Source of the DNA: Seiridium cupressi
Lineage: Eukaryota > Ascomycota > Sordariomycetes > Amphisphaeriales > Sporocadaceae
DNA length: 64,000 bases
Direction: 5' to 3'
Assembly (NCBI GenBank): GCA_036674765.1
Contig: JARVKI010000104.1
Span: 81,375-145,374 of the forward strand
The notes under the pieces are model-generated. The model was not told the origin of the DNA, made no database searches, and saw nothing but the letters and a program-made list of their open reading frames with translations. A program made the position numbers and the translations under genes. Every line of letters starts with the position of its first letter. Position 1 is the first letter of the stretch. Positions 57,801-64,000 of this stretch are shown here, piece after piece.

Positions 57801-60608
57801 ATAAATTATTAAAAGCGGCGGTAATATTAAATTTAATAAAATATTTAACTATATAAAAAGCGTTTAACGTTTTTTAAATAAATAAAATAAAATATCGGTA
57901 TTTAATTATAACGTTATTTAACCTTTAATAATTAATATAAATTTAAATATTATTTTTAAACTTTTTCGCTAATAATATTAAAGCCGTTATTTAAAACGTA
58001 TTCACTTTAATAACCCTTTTAAATAAATATTCGTTAAAGTATTTTTAAATAATAAAAAGCTTTTTTAATAATATCGGTTTTAAACGGTAATACGATAGCG
58101 TTTTATTTAAGAATAATTCGATTTTATAATTTTAAAAATAATATAAAAGTAATTACTTAATCTTTTTTAAGTTTTAAACCTTTTATATATAATATAATTA
58201 GTTAAAAAAAGTAATTTATATTTGTCGTAACGTAAATTACGGTTTTCTATTTAAATATTTAATAATATTTTCCTTTAAAACCCGTTATAATTATAAAACT
58301 TTTTTTATTTATTTTTTAAAAGTTTAAAAGCGTATAAATATTTTATTTATATTATTTAAAACGTTTTTAATAAAAACTTTTCGGAATATTAACGATAACG
58401 TTTAAATACCGATTTTATTAAATATTTTATAAATTTAAAATTTTAAATAGTTTTTTAATATATTTATTAAAATAAAAAGCTTAATTATTAATATTTAATT
58501 TATAATTATACCTTTTTATTTTATTATTAAAAAAAGTTAAACGCGGTTAAAAATCGTATATTAATAATATCCTTTTTTTTAATTATATTTTACCGGTTTA
58601 ATAATATTTTTATTTAAAAGGCTTCCGTTATTAAAACGCTTTTAATATATATAAATCTTTTAATTTAATTAATATTAAAGTTATATTATTAAAATTATAA
58701 AACGTTTAAAATAAAATTTAAATTATTTAACGGTTATATTAATAATTCGATATTTTTTATTAACGATTTTAAATAATAGCGTATTATTATTAATTAAATA
58801 AAAAAGCCGGTTATTATTTTATTAATTAATTTAAAATTTTATAATGTTAATAATACTTATAAAAATAAATTATATAAGCGTATAAATATATTATTAATAT
58901 AATTTAAAGGCGAATAATTTAAATTAATTATAATATTATATAATATCGCCGCCGCATCGGTAATTAATATTTTATAATTAAAAAAAAATTAATATTTAAA
59001 TTTATTAAATATATATATAAATTTTTAAGGTTTTATTAAAAAATATAACGCTTTTTCCGTTTATAATATTAAGCGAAAATTAAGCGTTTTCCGTTTTAAA
59101 TCCTTTCCTTTTTTTAAAATAAAATATAGCTTAATACTTTAAACTTTTATAATATAAATATAAATTACCGTTTTAACGGCGTTCTTTCTCTTAATTTATA
59201 ATTTTTTTTTAAAATTATATTATAACCGCGTTAAATTATATAAAATCTGCTTTTAACGATAGTTTTTAAATATTATTCGGTTAAATAATATTAAACGTAT
59301 TATTTTATAATAAGTATTTTAAAAGCGCGGTATTATTTTACGCTTTATAAAAATTATTAACGGCGATATTATTAAAAAATATATAAAAAAAGTAAATTTA
59401 ACTTATAATATTATTTATTTTAAATCGTTTTATTACCGATATAAAGGCGTTTTAAAACTTTTAATTAACTTTTTTTTAAAATTTTTAATTTAAACGTAAT
59501 TAATTATTATAATTTATTAATTAACCGTTAAAAGTTAATTATAAAATCGGCGAAGTTATTATTATATTATTATAAAACTTTAAATTTAAGATATATTTAA
59601 GTAAAAACGTTAATAATTATATAAATAAAGTTTAAATATAAAAATAAATCGCCGACGTTATATTACTTATACGCTTATTATTTAAAGTTATTAATATTTG
59701 CGGCGATATTATCGATTAATATTTTAATTTAAAAATAAATATCTTTTACAAAAAATTATACTATGTAAAATAACCGTAATATTAACGTATTAAAGGCGTA
59801 TTAATTAACGGTTAATTTAACGCGTATAAAAAACCGTTAATTAATATAATTCTTTTAACGTATTTATAATAATACGGTTTCCTTTTAAAATATTAACGGT
59901 TTAACTCTTTTAAATTTCGGCGCGTATATAAAATAATTCCGGTATATTATATTTATAGTAAAGAAAATATTATAAAAGTTCGCTATTTATATTAATTATA
60001 TTTATAAAATTAAAAATTAAATAATTAAAATTAAAACGTTAACGTAAAATTATTAAATCTTTTATTTTAAAAAAACGGATTATTTATTATCGTACGTTAG
60101 TTAATTTTCGCTTTTTTTAAAATTAAATAATTACGTTATTATAATAATTCGTGATTATTTAAAAGATTTAAAATATTAACGGGGTAATTTTATCGGCCGA
60201 TTTTTTAAATAATTAAAATAAAAATGTAAAATTCTTTTATACGTTTTTTATTAATATAATAAAGGCTAAAACGAACGCGATAATAAAATTAACCGTAGTA
60301 TTTTAATATAAAAATGCTAAAATAAACTTATTATTTAAATTAATAAAAATAATAGCGTTAATAACGCTTAAATTATATAATATATTAAAAACGGGAAAAT
60401 AATTATAACCTTTTAAATTTTAAATATTTTAAAAAGATATAATTATAATTAATATTTTAATTATAAAAGTTTTTTTAAGGTTTTATAAAGTTAAATTTAA
60501 AAGGTTTTAATAACGATATAAAACCGTTTTAAAGCCGGGTAAAAATTAAAGTAAATATTTAAATTAAATCTTTTTAAAATAGTTTTATTTTTTAAAAATA
60601 TAATAAAC

Positions 60609-60748
60609 TATTACGGTTTTATATATTAATAATTTAATATATTATTATTATACGAAAAGAAAAGAGAAAATTAAGTTTTAAGTTAATATAACAGCTTTTT
60701 ATAAACGTTATATTATTAACGTTTTAATAGCGTTTTAATACCGTAATA
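60609..60748 (+). repeat. Right LTR of the RIP-degraded element
   Basis: Direct copy of the left LTR ending CCGTAATA, followed by CTTTT. Confidence 0.75.
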
Positions 60749-60863
60749 CTTTTATTATACGTTAATAAACGTAATTTAATTATAACGTTATAATAATAAT
60801 AATTATTATTATTATATAAAAATAAATAAACTTTAATTATTACGTTATATTAATTATTTTATT

Positions 60864-61003
60864 TATTATAATATTAAAATGTTATTAAAAGGTTAATAAT
60901 ATAATATTTATAAAAAACCGTTATATTAATTTAAAATTTAATTTCTTTTTTTCTATTTTATTTAATAATAATATAATAAATTATTAATATAAAAATTTTA
61001 ATA
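60864..61003 (-). repeat. Inverted solo LTR, diverged copy
   Basis: The reverse complement shows the same block order (ATTAATAATTTA...CGGTTTTTTATAAA). Ends are eroded and no matching target duplication was found. Confidence 0.55.
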
Positions 61004-61180
61004 ATAATTAAAAATTAACGTATATTTAATTTAATAATAATATATAACGATATAAAACTAATAATATTATTAATATTATAAAATATAAAAAAACCGGGTA
61101 TTATTTAATATTTAATTATTATATATTAATAAATATAATTAAAAAAGAACGCTTTTAATATTATTATTTTTAAATAATTA

Positions 61181-61321
61181 TATTATAATATTAAATTATT
61201 ATTAAAGCGTTAACGGTATAACGTTTATAAAAAACCGTTATATTAATTTAAAATTTAATTTCCTTTTTTTTTCTTTATATAATAATAATATATTAAATTA
61301 TTAATATATAAAACCGTAATA
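61181..61321 (-). repeat. Inverted solo LTR with AATTA duplication
   Basis: Ends in CCGTAATA at 61314-61321 (reverse of the LTR start). The flanks are identical: AATTA at 61176-61180 and 61322-61326. Confidence 0.68.
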
Positions 61322-62520
61322 AATTATTAATAATTAAAACTTTTAAACGGTATATATATATTAATATAATTAATATTTAATATTATTAAAAATGATAAAT
61401 TTAATAAAAACGTTATAATAAACGATAAAACTTTTTTATTATTTAAATTATAATTAATAATCGTTATAATAATTTAACGTTTTAAATTTAACGTTTTAAT
61501 ATAATATATTTTAAATAATAACTTTAATTTAATATAAAGTAAATCGTTTAATAATAATTATCCTTTTAAAATAACGATAATATTTTTTAAAATATAATAA
61601 TTAAAGTTAATATATAAATTTATATAATTACGGTAATAATATTTTAACGATTATTATAATTAATATTAAAATATTAAATATTTTAAAATCGATTTAAATA
61701 CTTTTATAAGAAATATTTATATTAATTAAAACGGTAATAATTTATTATTATTTCCCGATTTTAATTTAAATAAACTTATTATAATTAAAAATAATATATA
61801 TAATATAAATATATTTTTTAAAAGGTAATAATTTAATTATATAAATTTAATATAATTATTATAATAATATTAATATAAATATTATTAATAACGTTAATAA
61901 TTTTAATATATTATAATTTATTATAAATAATAATATATTTAATAAAAATTATAATTAAAAAAAACTCGTAATAATTTTCGTTTATATAAACGTTAAAGTT
62001 AATATTAAGTAATTTTTTAATAATATTTTTAATATTTTTATAATAATAATTATAATAATAATAATAATATTAATATAAAAGAATTTATTATTTTCTTTTA
62101 ATAAACGTAATATTCGTTAAATATCCGTTTTTAAATTTATTATAATATTATTATAATCTTTTACCGGTATTTTATTTTTTATTTTAAAAGTTATAATTAA
62201 TTATTTTCTTTCTTTTATATACCCGTTTTATATTAATATAAACGTTACGTTAAATTTATTATTTACGTTATTATTTTTAATTTAAGAATTTTTAAGAATT
62301 TTTTGGTAATAATAATTTTTAAAATTAATAATATTTTAAATTAATAATAACGAAAAGGATTTTTATTATAAAGTAATTTAATTAATACGTAATATAATAA
62401 AATAAATATATAATAATATATTAATAATAAAATATATTATTAATATTATAATAAATATTAATATTAATAAAATAATAATAAATAAAAAAGGGTTAATCGT
62501 TAATTTTATTTTTAAATTAA

Positions 62521-62662
62521 TATTATAGTTTTATATATTCGTAATTTAATATATTATTAATATACGAAGAAAAAAGGAAAAAAATTAAGTTTTAAACTTA
62601 TATAACGGCTTTTTATAAACGCTATACTATTAACGCTTTAATAACGTTTTAATATTATAATA
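62521..62662 (+). repeat. Solo LTR, direct copy
   Basis: Same block order as the other copies. Flanks ATTAA (left) and ATCGG (right) agree if the left copy took C-to-T and G-to-A changes. Confidence 0.65.
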
Positions 62663-64000
62663 ATCGGTAATTATAACAAATATATTATCGTTAAAATAAA
62701 CATTAAAATAATATATTAATATTAAATTTATATTAATAAAGTATATAATATAAAATAAAAATATTAAGTTTTAAAAAATAAAAATATAATCGTTAAAACT
62801 TAATAAGCTTTATTTATAAATAAATAAATATTTAAATTAATTATTAAAGTAATAATTATTTATATAAAAATATTTATTATATATATATTTATTTATTTTC
62901 TTATTAATCTTATTTATTTATATTTATTTAATAAATAAAATTAATTATAATTAATATTAATTAATAAATCTTATTAATTACTTTTAATTATCGGCTTTAA
63001 TTAGTTTTTACCGTTTATTTTATTCCGGCTTTTTTTAATTTATATTTATAATATTAAGTCTTTTTTTTTAATTTAATCTTTTAAACTTTAAATTTTATAA
63101 ATAAATCGCTATTACTTATTTAAATTTTAGTAAATTTTCCTTTTTTTTTATATTTTTATAATATATATTTATTATATTAAATCGTATTTAAAAAACTAAA
63201 TAAAAAAAAAGTTTTTTATCGTTTAGTTTTATTACTTATTATTTTTTTTTTATAAATTCTTTTAATAAGTTTAGCTTTAAAATTATACTTTATACTCGTT
63301 ATTTTCGTCGCGATTAAAAATGCGTAATAATAAAAGATTCGGCGAAATATAAAAAATATACTCGCGTTAATTATTTTTATAATAATAATAAAGTCCCGGT
63401 TTTTTCTTTTAAGCGTATTATAAAAAAATACCGTCGGTTAATATAAGAAAAATAAGTTGCTAAAGGCTACCTTTTAGCTTTTTAATAATAAAACGAATAA
63501 AACCATTTTAAAGCTAATTCGTTTGCGAAAATAGCGTAAATTTATCCGTACGAAAAATGCCGAATTAGTCCGTTAAGGTCTTTAATTTTTAAACGAGCTT
63601 AAAAAGTAAAAACGTATAGAGTTAAAAGCTATAATCGTCGCGCAGTCGTACAAAGCTATCGGCGTCGTAAATTAAAGCGTTATAAACTTATTTTTTAACC
63701 TTTTAAACGGCTTTTTAAATTTTAAAAATATTATTTAAAAACGGTATAACTTTTAATATACTTTTTAAGTTTTTAAATATTTTTTTTAAATAAATAATCT
63801 TTTTATTTAATTAAATATTAAAAGCTTTTACCTTTTTTACGGTATTTTAATATTTTTTTATTTTATATTTTTATTTATTTATTTCGGTTTTTAACGTAAT
63901 ATCGATTTTAGCGTTTTTAAACGTTAATTTAAATAAAAATATATATATAATAAAATAGTTCCGTATTATTTTTAATAATAATAATTTATAATTAACTTTT

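Larger units (their letters stand above)
53069..60748. mobile_element. LTR retrotransposon remnant, 7.68 kb, RIP-degraded
   Basis: Two direct 140-bp LTRs (53069-53208 and 60609-60748) bound the element. Both begin TATTACGG (from TGTTACGG), and the right one ends CCGTAATA (from CCGTAACA). The 5-bp sequence CTTTT precedes the left LTR (53064-53068) and follows the right one (60749-60753), as expected for a target duplication. The interior has no readable gag or pol, so Gypsy or Copia type cannot be told. A solo LTR of the same family is nested at 54757-54897. Confidence 0.75.
52230..64000. repeat. AT-rich, RIP-degraded transposon block
   Basis: Base composition drops abruptly to mostly A/T. 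C and G remain chiefly as CpG (ACGTT, CCGTT), while CpA and TpG are almost gone, the result of RIP's CpA-to-TpA changes on both strands. No credible coding frame survives; open frames here are chance or relic. Contains an LTR element and solo LTRs (listed separately). A less degraded stretch at about 63290-63670 keeps more GC but was not identified. Confidence 0.85.

Noticed and set aside
60859..61008. Target duplication for the eroded inverted LTR
   Set aside because: Flanks TTATT and ATAAT do not match even allowing RIP-type changes.
63290..63670. GC-richer stretch with possible transposase-like codons
   Set aside because: I tried both strands for pogo/mariner or LTR polymerase motifs and found none convincing; left as unidentified.

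Overview
The window looks like nuclear DNA of a filamentous ascomycete (Pezizomycotina). Genes are split by short introns (about 45-95 nt, GT...AG with CTRAC-like branch sites). Typical fungal families are present: an Rh-like seven-helix receptor, Zn2Cys6 regulators, a HET domain, a scytalone dehydratase-like enzyme, Dal5- and HOL1-like MFS carriers and an NCS1 permease. The last 11.8 kb is an AT-rich block almost without CpA/TpG, the mark of repeat-induced point mutation (RIP). No rRNA, tRNA or CRISPR was recognised by eye.

Layout. 1-0.27 kb: C-terminal end of an O-methyltransferase. 3.2-4.5 kb: membrane receptor-like protein. 6.4-8.9 kb: dynamin-like GTPase with one in-frame TAG. 10.6-11.1 kb: scytalone dehydratase-like protein. 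11.7-13.4 kb: FAD amine oxidase with one frameshift. 14.5-16.3 kb: DUF2235 hydrolase. 16.7-18.4 kb: Dal5-type transporter broken by a precise 127-bp internal inversion. 19.2-21.0 kb: Zn2Cys6 regulator. 21.9-23.2 kb: aldo/keto reductase carrying a 131-bp TG...CA insertion with a 5-bp target duplication. 24.3-25.2 kb: F-box protein. 26.7-31.9 kb: relics (coiled-coil protein, HET protein, DUF3638-type fragment). 32.0-33.8 kb: HOL1-like MFS carrier. 35.0-36.8 kb: flavin monooxygenase.

38.1-52.2 kb holds the most coherent gene group: two XanA/TauD-like 2-oxoglutarate dioxygenases, an alpha/beta hydrolase, a Zn2Cys6 regulator divergent from an NCS1 nucleobase-type permease, and a secreted cytidine/guanine-deaminase-like protein divergent from the second dioxygenase. 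Shared control regions carry clusters of GATA-factor motifs and an 8-bp palindrome (TCGGCCGA) of Zn2Cys6 type. I infer a nitrogen-regulated pathway that deaminates a nucleobase-like compound outside the cell, imports it and oxidises it; this is a hypothesis. Relics of a small secreted peptide and a Ser/Thr-rich wall protein lie between.

From 52.2 kb on there is RIP-degraded DNA: one 7.68-kb LTR element (140-bp LTRs, CTTTT duplication) with a nested solo LTR, and three further solo LTRs of the same family. Several genes outside this block carry stop codons explained by C-to-T changes, suggesting that the whole segment is decaying accessory chromatin.
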